A DNA stretch of 64,000 bases from Brachyspira hampsonii (GCF_001746205.1 NZ_MDCO01000009.1:186001-250000); one strand, 5' to 3'; numbered from the stretch's first letter, positions 17,505 through 25,558 are shown. Made by a program: numbers and translations. The notes: generated from the sequence alone by a model not told the origin.

Positions 17505-17542
17505 AGCAATAGAATTTTATATATAAATATTCTATTATTGCT
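17505..17542. promoter_or_regulatory. Inverted repeat between divergent bat and ferredoxin genes
   Basis: AGCAATAGAAT (17505-17515) is mirrored by ATTCTATTATTGCT (17529-17542), with a 3-base insertion in the second arm. There is no T run after it, so it looks like an operator or leader hairpin rather than a terminator. Nothing else was recognised in 17362-17580. Confidence 0.35.
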
Positions 17543-17580
17543 CCTAAAAGATATCACAAAATAAATAGAGGATATTGTAA

Positions 17581-18390
17581 ATGAAAAGAAGAATAATAAA
17601 AATAGATGAGGATAAATGTACAGGATGCGGAATCTGTATACCAGACTGTCCGGAAGGAGCTTTGCAGATAATAGACGGAAAAGCCAGACTTATAAGCGAT
17701 TTATTCTGCGATGGGCTTGGTGCTTGTATAAAGGCTTGCCCTGAAAATGCTATGGAAATAGAAGAGAGAGAAGCCGAAGAATATGATGAAAGCAAAGTAA
17801 TGGAAAATATTGTAAAAGGCGGAGTTAATGTCATAAAAGCACATCTTGAACATTTAAGAGATCATGGTGAAGATAAGCTCTTTAATGAAGCTGTAAACTA
17901 TTTAAAAGATAATAATATGGAGGTTCCAAATATGGAAGAAAATAAAGCCTGCGGATGTCAGGGAAGTATGCAAAAAGATATGAGAAATCAATTCAGAGGA
18001 GAAAATAATAATATACAAATGAGTTCTGAATTAAGAAATTGGCCTATACAATTAAAATTAATGAACCCTAATGCTAATTATTTAGATAATGCTGATTTAT
18101 TAATAGCTGCCGACTGCGTGCCTTTTTCTTATCCGAATTTTCATTCAAGATTTTTGAAAAATAAAACTCTTTTAATGTTCTGTCCCAAACTAGATACATA
18201 TATAGATGAATATATAGAAAAATTAGCTAACATATTTACAAATAAAAATATCAAATCTATATCTATAGTAAGAATGGAAGTTCCTTGCTGCGGAGGAGTT
18301 GAAATGATAGTGCAGAAGGCTCTTGAAATTGCTAATAAAAATATAATAATTAAAGAATATATAATTTCAATAGATGGAAATATAATTTAA
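17581..18390 (+). CDS. 4Fe-4S ferredoxin-domain protein with C-terminal Cys-rich domain
   Basis: A 269-residue cytoplasmic protein. Residues 8-62 form a two-cluster ferredoxin domain: CTGCGICIPDCP and a second motif, CDGLGACIKACP, in which the first spacing is enlarged. A central segment holds ACGCQG (about residue 122). The C-terminal half has a strand pattern with ADLLIAADCVPFSYPNFH and VPCCGGVEMIV, so extra cysteines may bind metal or thiols. This matches a family of ferredoxin-like proteins common in anaerobes, often annotated as 4Fe-4S binding protein; an electron-transfer role is likely but the partner is unknown. AGAGGA precedes the ATG. A strong bidirectional terminator follows. Confidence 0.85.
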   Translation: MKRRIIKIDEDKCTGCGICIPDCPEGALQIIDGKARLISDLFCDGLGACIKACPENAMEIEEREAEEYDESKVMENIVKGGVNVIKAHLEHLRDHGEDKLFNEAVNYLKDNNMEVPNMEENKACGCQGSMQKDMRNQFRGENNNIQMSSELRNWPIQLKLMNPNANYLDNADLLIAADCVPFSYPNFHSRFLKNKTLLMFCPKLDTYIDEYIEKLANIFTNKNIKSISIVRMEVPCCGGVEMIVQKALEIANKNIIIKEYIISIDGNII

Positions 18391-18426
18391 TAATATATTT
18401 TTTATTAAATATAGTTTAATAAATAG

Positions 18427-18468
18427 AAAAATACTATTTTCTCACAAATGAAGAAAATAGTATTTTTT
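18427..18468. terminator. Bidirectional terminator between convergent genes
   Basis: AAAATACTATTTTCT (18427-18441) pairs with AGAAAATAGTATTTT (18452-18466); T run on the plus side, A run on the other. Confidence 0.85.
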
Positions 18469-18471
18469 ATT

Positions 18472-19113
18472 TTAAATATAGGAATCACTCAAAAAAATCT
18501 GAACCCAATACTTACTTCCATTATACTCATAAACCCCAATACCAATGGTTGTATAATAATCAGCTAAAATATTGTCTTTATGTCCTTGAGAGTTCATCCA
18601 AGCATTCATAGCTGAAGAGGCACTTTCTCTCATAGCAACTATATTCTCTCCTCTAATATAAGCTTTTGAATTAAATCCATATTCATCAAGCACCGTATCC
18701 CATTCTCTTCCGTCAGGTCTTACATGATCATATTTATCTACTATCTCTTTAGCTCTTTGGTTTGCAGCTTCGCATAATTTGTCATCTAATTTATATTCTG
18801 TAAGTCCTGCTTTGATTCTTTCTTGATTGACTAAGCTGAATACTGCCTGAGCATCAGGACTTATTGAATTATTATTGTTATTATTGTTATTATTGTTATT
18901 ATTGTTATTATTGTTATTATTATTATTGTTGCTATTATTATTGTTATTATTGTTATTATTATTATTGTTGCTATTATTATTGTTATTCAAATCATCATTA
19001 TTTGAATCAGTATTTGAATTATTATTTGAAGTGTCATTATTACTAGGATTAGTAGCAGTATTATTACAAGATATTATAAACAGCAATAAAAAAATTAAAA
19101 TATAGTTTTTCAT
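18472..19113 (-). CDS. CAP/SCP-domain lipoprotein with long Asn linker
   Basis: A 213-residue lipoprotein (lipobox IISC, Cys16). Residues about 17-82 are nearly pure Asn with scattered Ser, Asp and Thr. Residues about 87-213 form a CAP (cysteine-rich secretory/PR-1) domain: VFSLVNQERIKAGL, LCEAANQRAKEI, HVRPDGREW, GENIV, WMNSQGHKDNIL and GIGVYEYNGSKYWVQIF, which include the conserved His/Glu cavity residues. Bacterial CAP proteins are surface or secreted proteins of uncertain activity. The Asn stretch would project the domain away from the membrane. Its DNA is a trinucleotide microsatellite and may vary in length. A good AAGGTG site lies before the ATG. Confidence 0.88.
   Translation of the reverse strand: MKNYILIFLLLFIISCNNTATNPSNNDTSNNNSNTDSNNDDLNNNNNSNNNNNNNNNNNNSNNNNNNNNNNNNNNNNNNNNNSISPDAQAVFSLVNQERIKAGLTEYKLDDKLCEAANQRAKEIVDKYDHVRPDGREWDTVLDEYGFNSKAYIRGENIVAMRESASSAMNAWMNSQGHKDNILADYYTTIGIGVYEYNGSKYWVQIFLSDSYI
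18865..18988 (-). repeat. AAT/AAC trinucleotide microsatellite
   Basis: About 120 bases made only of AAT and AAC codons on the coding strand, with a duplicated sub-block containing one AGC (Ser). It encodes the Asn linker of the CAP lipoprotein. Length changes in units of three would keep the frame. Confidence 0.9.
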
Positions 19114-19208
19114 TTTACACCTTTTAAACCTTTGTTTTTATTTAATTTTTAGTATAACAATTTTATTTATAATATCTATATCAAAATAAAATTATTTTAA
19201 TGCCGTAC

Positions 19209-19236
19209 TTGAATTTTTATAGATATATGATATATT
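19209..19236 (+). promoter_or_regulatory. Promoter of the pyrKD-pyrF/E operon
   Basis: TTGAAT (19209-19214) and TATATT (19231-19236) are 16 bases apart, giving a leader of about 125 bases that contains the hairpins at 19301-19355. Confidence 0.45.
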
Positions 19237-19300
19237 CAATTTTTATGAAAGATATTATTTATTTTTATAAATAATAATTTTTAAAAAAATATATTTTCAA

Positions 19301-19355
19301 AGAATACAATTTTCTATAAAAAGAAGATGTATTCTTTTTTTATAGAAAAAAATTG
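19301..19355 (+). promoter_or_regulatory. Possible transcription attenuator in the pyr leader
   Basis: AGAATACA (19301-19308) pairs with TGTATTCT (19328-19335), followed at once by seven T, which is a terminator layout. The loop contains TTTTCTATAAAAAGA (19310-19324), which can instead pair with the downstream TCTTTTTTTATAGAAAA (19333-19349). The two structures exclude each other, because the second uses the T run and part of the terminator arm. No PyrR-binding loop consensus was found. Confidence 0.5.
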
Positions 19356-19366
19356 AAAGGTAAAAA

Positions 19367-20140
19367 ATGTTTTTAGAAGATTGTATTATAACAGATAATA
19401 TACAAATATCAGATGATAAGTATTTACTTAAAGTAAAGTCTAAAGAAAGCTTTAAACATGCAAAAGAAGGTCAATTTTTCATGCTTAAAAGCAGTACATT
19501 TTTAAGACGCCCTATAAGTATTCATTATATTGATAATGATATATTAGAATTTTATTATCAAGTAAAGGGTGAAGGTACAAAATATTTATCAAAGTTAGAA
19601 AAAGATGATATTATTAATATTCAAGGACCTTTGGGTAATGGATTTAATAGCGAAATAAAAGATAAAAAAATATTATTAGCAGCAGGCGGAATGGGAATAG
19701 CTCCATTTAAATTATTAATAGAAAAATTATTAAAAAATAATAACTCTATAACTTTAATAATGGGCGGAGCTAATGAAAGTGCAATAAAAATAATAACAAG
19801 ATTTGATACAAGCAGTATTGACTTATACATCACAACAGATGACGGCTCTGTTGGAGATAAATGCAATACAGTAGACAAAACAAAAGAATTATTAAAACAA
19901 AAAAATTTTGATATTATATATACATGCGGACCTACTGTTATGATGAAAGGAATAGTAAATATAGCTAATGAGAATAATGTACTTTGCTATGCTTCTCTTG
20001 AAGAGAGAATGGCTTGCGGAGTTAATGCATGTTTAGGCTGTAATATAGAAATAAAAGATATTAATTCTGAAAACGGATATGCATTAAAAAAGGTTTGCTA
20101 TGACGGACCTGTATTTGATTCTAAATTATTAAATATTTAA
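19367..20140 (+). CDS. pyrK: Dihydroorotate dehydrogenase electron-transfer subunit
   Basis: A 257-residue FAD and [2Fe-2S] protein that passes electrons from the PyrD flavin to NAD+ in pyrimidine synthesis. The FAD-binding RRPIS is at residues 47-51, the glycine-rich AAGGMGIAPF at 105-114, and CGPTVMM at 187-193. The cluster ligands are Cys217, Cys222, Cys225 and Cys244 in the family pattern MACGVNACLGCNIE and VCYDGPVF. The start follows GAAAGG by 6 bases. It lies 15 bases before pyrD, its obligate partner. Confidence 0.95.
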   Translation: MFLEDCIITDNIQISDDKYLLKVKSKESFKHAKEGQFFMLKSSTFLRRPISIHYIDNDILEFYYQVKGEGTKYLSKLEKDDIINIQGPLGNGFNSEIKDKKILLAAGGMGIAPFKLLIEKLLKNNNSITLIMGGANESAIKIITRFDTSSIDLYITTDDGSVGDKCNTVDKTKELLKQKNFDIIYTCGPTVMMKGIVNIANENNVLCYASLEERMACGVNACLGCNIEIKDINSENGYALKKVCYDGPVFDSKLLNI

Positions 20141-20155
20141 ATAACGGATAGTATT

Positions 20156-21067
20156 ATGAGCAGATTAAATATAAACTTTTTAGGCAAAGAATTAAAAAAT
20201 AATGTTATAACCTCCTCAGGCTGTTTCGGATTTGGAGAAGAATATAATAATTATTTTGATGTTAATAAACTTGGAGCAGTTAATTTAAAAGGAATAACAT
20301 TAGATAAAAAAGACGGCAATAAAGGAACAAGAATAGCAGAAACTCCATCTGGTATGATAAACTGTATAGGGCTTGAAAATCCGGGAATAGAATATTTTAA
20401 AAATAATATAGTAAAAAATATAAAATATGATACTCCTATAATTTTAAATATAAACGGAGCTTCTATAGAAGAATATATGAAAGTTGCAGAAATAGCAAAT
20501 GAAATAGAAAGAGTAGATTTTGTGGAGCTTAATATATCATGCCCAAATGTAAAGAATGGAGGAATGGCTTTTGGGGCAAGCTGTGAAAGTGCAGAATCCA
20601 CTACTAAAGCTGTAAAAAAACTTCTCACTAAAAAACCTCTTATAGTAAAATTATCTCCTAATGTTACAGATATAGCAAGCATAGCAAAAAGTGTAGAAAA
20701 TGCTGGTGCTGACAGTGTATCGCTTGTTAATACTTTTTTATCAATGAAAATAGATACTAAAACAAGAAAACCTCTTTTAGGAAATATATTTGGAGGATTA
20801 TCAGGAGCTTGTATAAGACCTATAGCTGTAAGAATGGTTTATCAGGTATATAAAGCTGTAAAAATTCCTATTGCAGGTATGGGAGGCATTACTAATTATA
20901 ATGATGCTTTAGAGTTTATAATGGCAGGGGCTTCATTAGTTTCTATAGGTTCAGGTATATTCTCAAACCCTGTGCTTCCTATAGAAGTTATTAATGGAGT
21001 AGATAATTATCTTAAAGAAAATAATATAGATAATATAAAAGATATAATAGGAGCAGCACATTTATAA
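20156..21067 (+). CDS. pyrD: Dihydroorotate dehydrogenase, class 1B catalytic subunit
   Basis: A 303-residue FMN TIM-barrel enzyme oxidising dihydroorotate to orotate. The active-site base is Cys129 in ELNISCPNVK, typical of the cytosolic class 1 enzymes; ASLVSIGSGIF near the C-terminus binds the FMN phosphate. The N-terminal NVITSSGCFGFGEEY and the TPSGMINCIGLENPG segment are also class 1B. With PyrK directly before it, it forms the heterotetrameric NAD+-dependent enzyme. The gap to the pyrF/E gene is 72 bases with a ribosome site AAAGGA, so one operon is likely. Confidence 0.95.
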   Translation: MSRLNINFLGKELKNNVITSSGCFGFGEEYNNYFDVNKLGAVNLKGITLDKKDGNKGTRIAETPSGMINCIGLENPGIEYFKNNIVKNIKYDTPIILNINGASIEEYMKVAEIANEIERVDFVELNISCPNVKNGGMAFGASCESAESTTKAVKKLLTKKPLIVKLSPNVTDIASIAKSVENAGADSVSLVNTFLSMKIDTKTRKPLLGNIFGGLSGACIRPIAVRMVYQVYKAVKIPIAGMGGITNYNDALEFIMAGASLVSIGSGIFSNPVLPIEVINGVDNYLKENNIDNIKDIIGAAHL

Positions 21068-21139
21068 CTTTTATATTTCAAATAAAAATCAATTCTTATT
21101 TGAAATAATTTAATTACAAATAACTATAAAGGATAAATT

Positions 21140-22495
21140 ATGACAAAATTAAGTGAAAATCCAAAAGAAAGATTAATTATAGCATTAGATTTTAATTCTA
21201 TGGGAGAGGCGGCCAAACTTATAGATGAGCTTGGAGACGAAGCTGTATTTTATAAAGTAGGACTAGAACTATTTTTATACACTAAAGGAGAAATAATAGA
21301 ATATTTGGCCGGCAAAAACAAAAAAGTATTTTTAGATTTGAAATTTCATGATATACCAAACACAACAGCTATGGCCTCATTATTTGCAGCTAAACAGAAT
21401 GTATTTATGTTTAATGTACATACTAGCGGCGGTAAAAAAATGATGGAAAAAACTGTACAGGAGATAAAAAAACTTAATAAGGATAATTTAATAATAGGCG
21501 TTACAATACTTACAAGCCTTTCTGAAAATGATGTAAAAAATATGTTCAGTTCTAATTTGGCACTTACAGATTTGGCAGTTAATTGGGCTAAATTAGGAAA
21601 AGAATCAGGACTTGACGGAGTGGTATGCTCTCCAAAAGAAGCTGCTGTAATAAAAAGAGAATGCGGAGAAAATTTTAGAACAATTTGTCCGGGAGTAAGA
21701 CCTAAATGGGCAAGCACTGATGATCAGGAAAGAGTTATGACTCCTAAGGAAGCTATTGAAAACGGCTGTGATTATCTTGTTGTTGGAAGACCTATTACAA
21801 GAAATGAGGACAGAGTTAAAGCATGCAAAATGATAGTTGAAGAAATTGCTGAAGGTTTGGAAAATAATAAAAAATCAAAATCTAAATTAATAGCTAGTGC
21901 TTTACTAAATACTAAAGCGGTTAAACTTAATGTTAAAGAGCCTTTTACATTTGTATCTGGAATAAAAAGCCCCATATATTGTGATAATAGATATGTAATA
22001 GGATTTCCTGAAGAAAGAAAGATTATAGTTGATGCTTTTGTAAATATTTTAAAAGATAAAGAATTTGATGTTATAGCTGGTACTGCCACAGCAGGAATAC
22101 CTTGGGCTTCTTTTATAGCTTATGAACTTAATAAACCATTATGCTATATAAGAGCTGAAAAAAAGGAACATGGCAGAGGAAAGCAGATAGAAGGTGCTGA
22201 ATGTAACGGCAAAAAATTAATATTGATAGAAGATTTAATTTCTACAGGAGGAAGTTCTATAAAGGCATTTGAAGCAGCTAAAGCTGAAGGAGCTATAGGA
22301 CTCGAAATTATAGCGATATTCTCTTATGAATTTGAAAAAGCATATAAAAACTTTGAAGAAGCCGGAATTAAATTCTCATCTCTTTCTAATTTCTCATCTC
22401 TTATGGAAATAGCTAAAGATGAAAAATATATAACAGAAGAAGAATTATCTAAGGCTTTGGAATGGAATAAAAATCCGGATTCTTGGGGTAAATAA
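21140..22495 (+). CDS. pyrF: Bifunctional OMP decarboxylase / orotate phosphoribosyltransferase (PyrF-PyrE fusion)
   Basis: A 451-residue fusion for the last two steps of UMP synthesis. Residues about 10-245 are OMP decarboxylase: RLIIALDF, then the catalytic FLDLKFHDIPNT with Asp66, Lys68 and Asp71, and CPGVRP. Residues about 250-451 are orotate phosphoribosyltransferase: FTFVSGIKSPIYCDNR, AGTATAGIPWASFIA, RAEKKEHGRGKQIEG and the PRPP-binding LILIEDLISTGGSS. The order PyrF-PyrE is the reverse of animal and plant UMP synthase. No linker break, frameshift or internal stop is seen. It ends the pyr operon; the hairpin after it is followed by A rather than T on this strand. Confidence 0.94.
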   Translation: MTKLSENPKERLIIALDFNSMGEAAKLIDELGDEAVFYKVGLELFLYTKGEIIEYLAGKNKKVFLDLKFHDIPNTTAMASLFAAKQNVFMFNVHTSGGKKMMEKTVQEIKKLNKDNLIIGVTILTSLSENDVKNMFSSNLALTDLAVNWAKLGKESGLDGVVCSPKEAAVIKRECGENFRTICPGVRPKWASTDDQERVMTPKEAIENGCDYLVVGRPITRNEDRVKACKMIVEEIAEGLENNKKSKSKLIASALLNTKAVKLNVKEPFTFVSGIKSPIYCDNRYVIGFPEERKIIVDAFVNILKDKEFDVIAGTATAGIPWASFIAYELNKPLCYIRAEKKEHGRGKQIEGAECNGKKLILIEDLISTGGSSIKAFEAAKAEGAIGLEIIAIFSYEFEKAYKNFEEAGIKFSSLSNFSSLMEIAKDEKYITEEELSKALEWNKNPDSWGK

Positions 22496-22503
22496 AAAAT
22501 AAA

Positions 22504-22530
22504 TAAAAAAGCAAGGGATTATCCCTTGCT
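22504..22530 (-). terminator. Terminator of the rhodanese-CstR gene
   Basis: AGCAAGGGA and TCCCTTGCT form a 9-bp stem; on the minus strand it is followed by seven T. The plus strand lacks a T run after it. Confidence 0.8.
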
Positions 22531-22540
22531 GAAAAAATAA

Positions 22541-23146
22541 TTACTTTATAAGTTTTCTCATATATCTAAAGAAATCATCTTTTTCTTTAGGTGAAATCAT
22601 ACATGTATTTAAAAACACTTCCATAATTTCCTGATTAACACTTCCCATAGCAGCTTTAACCGCTAAAGACTGATTAAGTATATCTCCGCAATATTCACCT
22701 TTAGCAAGCATTTTTTTCATTCCCTTAATCTGACCTTCAATTCGGTTTAATCTAATAATCAGTCTTTTTCTTCTTTCTACAGCTTCTTCCCTATCAAATT
22801 TAGAAACCCTATTATTATCTCCAAAATGTTTATTCCAAGCCTTTAATCCGCCCTCTAATATATAAAGATTTTTGAAGCCCTCTTCTTTCATATATTCTGC
22901 TGCTTTCATACTTAATTTACCAATAGAGCAATATAATAAATATGGTGTTTCTTTATCTAGTTTAGATATTTCTCTTTTAAACACTCTTGGTTTAAGGAAA
23001 TCCATAGAAACAGAATCTTCAATCATACCTTCATAATTATGTTCCATTTCCGTTCTAACATCTAATATTACTATATTGTCTGTACTATTGATGATTTCAT
23101 CGGCTTCAGAAGGAGATAATATTTTTAAATCATTTTCTATTAACAT
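22541..23146 (-). CDS. Rhodanese-CsoR/CstR fusion regulator
   Basis: A 201-residue two-domain protein. Residues about 8-108 are a rhodanese domain: IVILDVRTEMEHNYEGMIEDS and the active loop LYCSIGK with Cys73. Residues about 122-201 are a CsoR-family four-helix DNA-binding unit: RRKRLIIRLNRIEGQIKGM, then Cys153 in GEYCGDIL, and Cys182 in LNTCM. The His that CsoR uses for Cu(I) (four residues before the second Cys) is Phe here, as expected for a persulfide-sensing CstR-like member rather than a copper sensor. The likely job is to sense sulfane sulfur and de-repress the CoA-disulfide reductase/rhodanese gene upstream. Direct persulfide transfer from Cys73 to the sensor cysteines is an attractive inference. 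Ribosome site AAGGA. Confidence 0.88.
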   Translation of the reverse strand: MLIENDLKILSPSEADEIINSTDNIVILDVRTEMEHNYEGMIEDSVSMDFLKPRVFKREISKLDKETPYLLYCSIGKLSMKAAEYMKEEGFKNLYILEGGLKAWNKHFGDNNRVSKFDREEAVERRKRLIIRLNRIEGQIKGMKKMLAKGEYCGDILNQSLAVKAAMGSVNQEIMEVFLNTCMISPKEKDDFFRYMRKLIK

Positions 23147-23255
23147 ATTTCAATCCTTGTTAAAAGTATACACTCGTATTATATAATATAATACAAAAAA
23201 AATAAAATTATAAAACATTTTTTTAATAAAAAAATTGAATTTACACATTTATAGT

Positions 23256-23291
23256 AAAAAAAGAGCCGTTTGATAAAAAAAACGGCTCTTT
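23256..23291 (-). terminator. Terminator of the CoA-disulfide reductase gene
   Basis: On the minus strand AAAGAGCCGTTT pairs with AAACGGCTCTTT, followed by seven T. Confidence 0.88.
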
Positions 23292-23322
23292 ATATTTATT
23301 ATTAAGGTATACAAATATAAAT

Positions 23323-25011
23323 TTATCTGAAATATCCTGTTAATATAGGTTTTCTTCCTGTAGTTTTATCATTAAAATATTCATATTGTGATAACCCTAC
23401 AAATCCGCCTGAAACATTAACAACATTATTGAATCCTATATTCTGAAGTATTTTGCATGCTGTATAGCTAGTTAAACCTGTTTTGCAAGTTACATATACT
23501 GTTTTATCTTTAGGTATCTCATTATATCTGCTTCTTAAAGCTCCAAGAGGTATATTAACAGCTTTTTCCAAATGTCCTGCCGCAAAATCTTCAGTAGGTC
23601 TTACATCTAGGAAATAAGCATCTTTTTCTACTAATTCTCTTACTTGGCTGAAATGAACTTGTCTATAATCTCCGTTTCTTAAATTAGAAGCAACATAACC
23701 AGCAAAATTAACAACATCTTTAGCAGTGCCGAATGAAGGAGCATAGCATAATTCTAAATCTTTTAAATCATCTATAGTTCCGCCGAATTTTATAACAGTT
23801 GCTATAACATCTATTCTCTTATCAACATTTCCTTTACCTATAGCCTGAGCACCTAATACTTTTCCTGTAGGTACTTCGTATATTAGTTTAAAATGCATTA
23901 ATCTTGAATTAGGCATAATTGATACGCCGTCAAAAGGAATAATTTCTACAGTATCATAATCTATATTCAAATTCATAGCTTTAATAAATCCTTCAGAAAG
24001 TCCTGTAGAAGCTCCGTTATATCCAAATACTTTAATAACTGATGAACTTATAAATCCTCTGTTATCAACTGTTCTTCCATTAATATGATCAGCAACTGCC
24101 CTAGCCTGTTTCTGAGCAGGACCTGCTAAAGGAAGTCTGTAATAATCATTAAATAAAGGACTATAAACTTCTATAGCATCTCCGACTGCATAAATATCTT
24201 TGTCATTGGTGCGGTAATTAGCATCAACTTTAATTGCTTTTGTTTTTCCTAATTCTATTCCAGCTTTAACAGCAATATCAGTTTCAGGAGCAACACCTAT
24301 AGCAAGAATAACTGCATCTGCCTCAATTTTCTTGCCTGAAGCTAAAATAACTGTATTTGTATCGAAGCTATCAACTTTATCATTAACTATTAAATTAACT
24401 CCATTATCCATAATTTCTCTATGAAGAATTTGAACCATATCATAGTCAAAAGGCTTCATTATCTGAGGCAATGCTTCTATAATAGTTACATCATATCCTA
24501 CTTTTTTTAAGTTTTCAGCCATCTCAATACCTATAAATCCTCCGCCTATAACGGATACTTTAGCATTTGGCTTTCCATTAAGAAAATTATGTATCTTGCT
24601 TATATCAACAACATTCCTTACTGTAAATACATTAACTTTATCGATTCCTTTTATAGGAGGAACTATAGGCTTAGCACCCATTGAAAGTATAAGTTTATCA
24701 TAGCTTTCTCTATATTCCCTTCCCTCAGATACTACTACAACCTCTTTATTTTTTCTGTCTATAGCAATAACCTCGCTATTAACTCTCGCTTCTACATTGA
24801 ATTGTTTTAAAAATTTCTCGGGATTCATCAAAAGTAAAGTTTCTTCATTTGGTATAAGCCCTCCTATATGATAAGGAAGTGAACAATTAGAAAAAGATAC
24901 ATGAGGTCCTTTCTCAAACATTATTATTTTATCTTCTTCATTCAATCTTCTAATTCTTGCAGCTGCAGAAGCACCGCCTGCAACACCGCCTACTATTAAT
25001 ATTTTTTTCAT
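23323..25011 (-). CDS. CoA-disulfide reductase with C-terminal rhodanese domain
   Basis: A 562-residue flavoprotein of the CoADR-Rhd/Npsr group. FAD binding is at VGGVAGGASAAARI (residues 7-20); the single redox cysteine is Cys43 in SFSNCSLPY; the NAD(P)H motif is VIGGGFIGIEMAE (about 154-166); AVGDAIE ends the FAD site. Residues about 455-562 form a rhodanese domain with Cys509 in VTCKTGLTSY. Such fusions reduce CoA persulfide or polysulfide, delivering thiols to the flavin site from the rhodanese loop, and are used in sulfane-sulfur handling or oxidative defence in anaerobes. The promoter has a palindrome over its -10 box. The adjacent downstream gene encodes a CstR-like sensor. Starts with ATG after AGGGAG. 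Confidence 0.92.
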   Translation of the reverse strand: MKKILIVGGVAGGASAAARIRRLNEEDKIIMFEKGPHVSFSNCSLPYHIGGLIPNEETLLLMNPEKFLKQFNVEARVNSEVIAIDRKNKEVVVVSEGREYRESYDKLILSMGAKPIVPPIKGIDKVNVFTVRNVVDISKIHNFLNGKPNAKVSVIGGGFIGIEMAENLKKVGYDVTIIEALPQIMKPFDYDMVQILHREIMDNGVNLIVNDKVDSFDTNTVILASGKKIEADAVILAIGVAPETDIAVKAGIELGKTKAIKVDANYRTNDKDIYAVGDAIEVYSPLFNDYYRLPLAGPAQKQARAVADHINGRTVDNRGFISSSVIKVFGYNGASTGLSEGFIKAMNLNIDYDTVEIIPFDGVSIMPNSRLMHFKLIYEVPTGKVLGAQAIGKGNVDKRIDVIATVIKFGGTIDDLKDLELCYAPSFGTAKDVVNFAGYVASNLRNGDYRQVHFSQVRELVEKDAYFLDVRPTEDFAAGHLEKAVNIPLGALRSRYNEIPKDKTVYVTCKTGLTSYTACKILQNIGFNNVVNVSGGFVGLSQYEYFNDKTTGRKPILTGYFR

Positions 25012-25043
25012 AGTAAAAAACTCCCTGATAATATTTTATATTA

Positions 25044-25080
25044 ATATACCTAGTATATGTATTATTAAAAAATAAGTCAA
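25044..25080 (-). promoter_or_regulatory. Promoter with overlapping palindromic operator
   Basis: On the minus strand TTGACT (25080-25075), a 17-base spacer and TATACT (25057-25052). A palindrome ATATAC-CTA-GTATAT (25044-25058 on the plus strand) covers the -10 box, as expected for a repressor site. A weaker ATAC-ACTC-GTAT (23168-23179) overlaps a TATAAT box upstream of the regulator gene itself. Confidence 0.6.
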
Positions 25081-25276
25081 TATTTTTAATGAAAAATATA
25101 ATAAAAAATATCATAATACTATATTAAATAAGATTGCTGCTATGATAATGAATTATATTTTCACTTAAAGTTTAAAATATATAAATTAATATATTTTTTA
25201 CATTTTTTAGATTTATGTTTATTTTAATAATAAATATTCCGATATTATATGTATAATAAGTCTTTGGAGGTATTAA

Positions 25277-25474
25277 ATGGGAGTTTATTCTATTTATTCA
25301 TCTGAAATGTTTCCATTGACTAGACATATGACTTCTGCAGGATTAAATGTTTACAACTCTTCAGCTTACAGCTCAGCCCAATCTGCTGATAAAGTTGCAA
25401 GTATGGTAACTCCTCAGGGATCATCTGCTCCTATAAACAACAATATTGGAAAGACTTTGGATGTATATGCTTAA
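25277..25474 (+). CDS. YjfB-family putative motility protein (copy 1)
   Basis: A 65-residue protein with no signal peptide. It fits the YjfB pattern: small hydrophobic-polar N-terminus, a middle helix with QSADKVASMVTPQ, and the closing GKTLDVYA, compared with LGQNIDxxA in other members. The family is annotated as putative motility proteins on genomic grounds; no activity is known. The ribosome site TTGGAGG precedes the ATG. A CCGATATT box at 25239-25246 recalls the -10 of sigma-28 flagellar promoters, but no good matching -35 is seen. A paralogue follows 245 bases downstream. Confidence 0.75.
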   Translation: MGVYSIYSSEMFPLTRHMTSAGLNVYNSSAYSSAQSADKVASMVTPQGSSAPINNNIGKTLDVYA

Positions 25475-25485
25475 TTATTAGTTTT

Positions 25486-25558
25486 GACCAATTATGTAAA
25501 AGTTCTATTTCTTAAGCTGATAAAAAATAAAAATAATAAAGACATAATTGGTCATAAT
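25486..25558 (+). terminator. Long inverted repeat after YjfB copy 1
   Basis: GACCAATTATGT (25486-25497) is mirrored exactly by ACATAATTGGTC (25542-25553) with a 44-base loop, followed by ATAATTTTT. It can act as a terminator, but the loop is unusually large. The rest of 25475-25719 shows only AT-rich sequence and one GTTATCATAAC dyad at 25592-25602. Confidence 0.6.

Noticed and set aside
18864-19105. Poly-Leu and Tyr/Cys-repeat frames on the plus strand
   Set aside because: They are the reverse reading of the AAT/AAC microsatellite in the CAP lipoprotein gene.
19240-19366. PyrR-binding attenuator before pyrK
   Set aside because: The conserved PyrR anti-antiterminator loop was not found, so only a generic two-hairpin leader is claimed.
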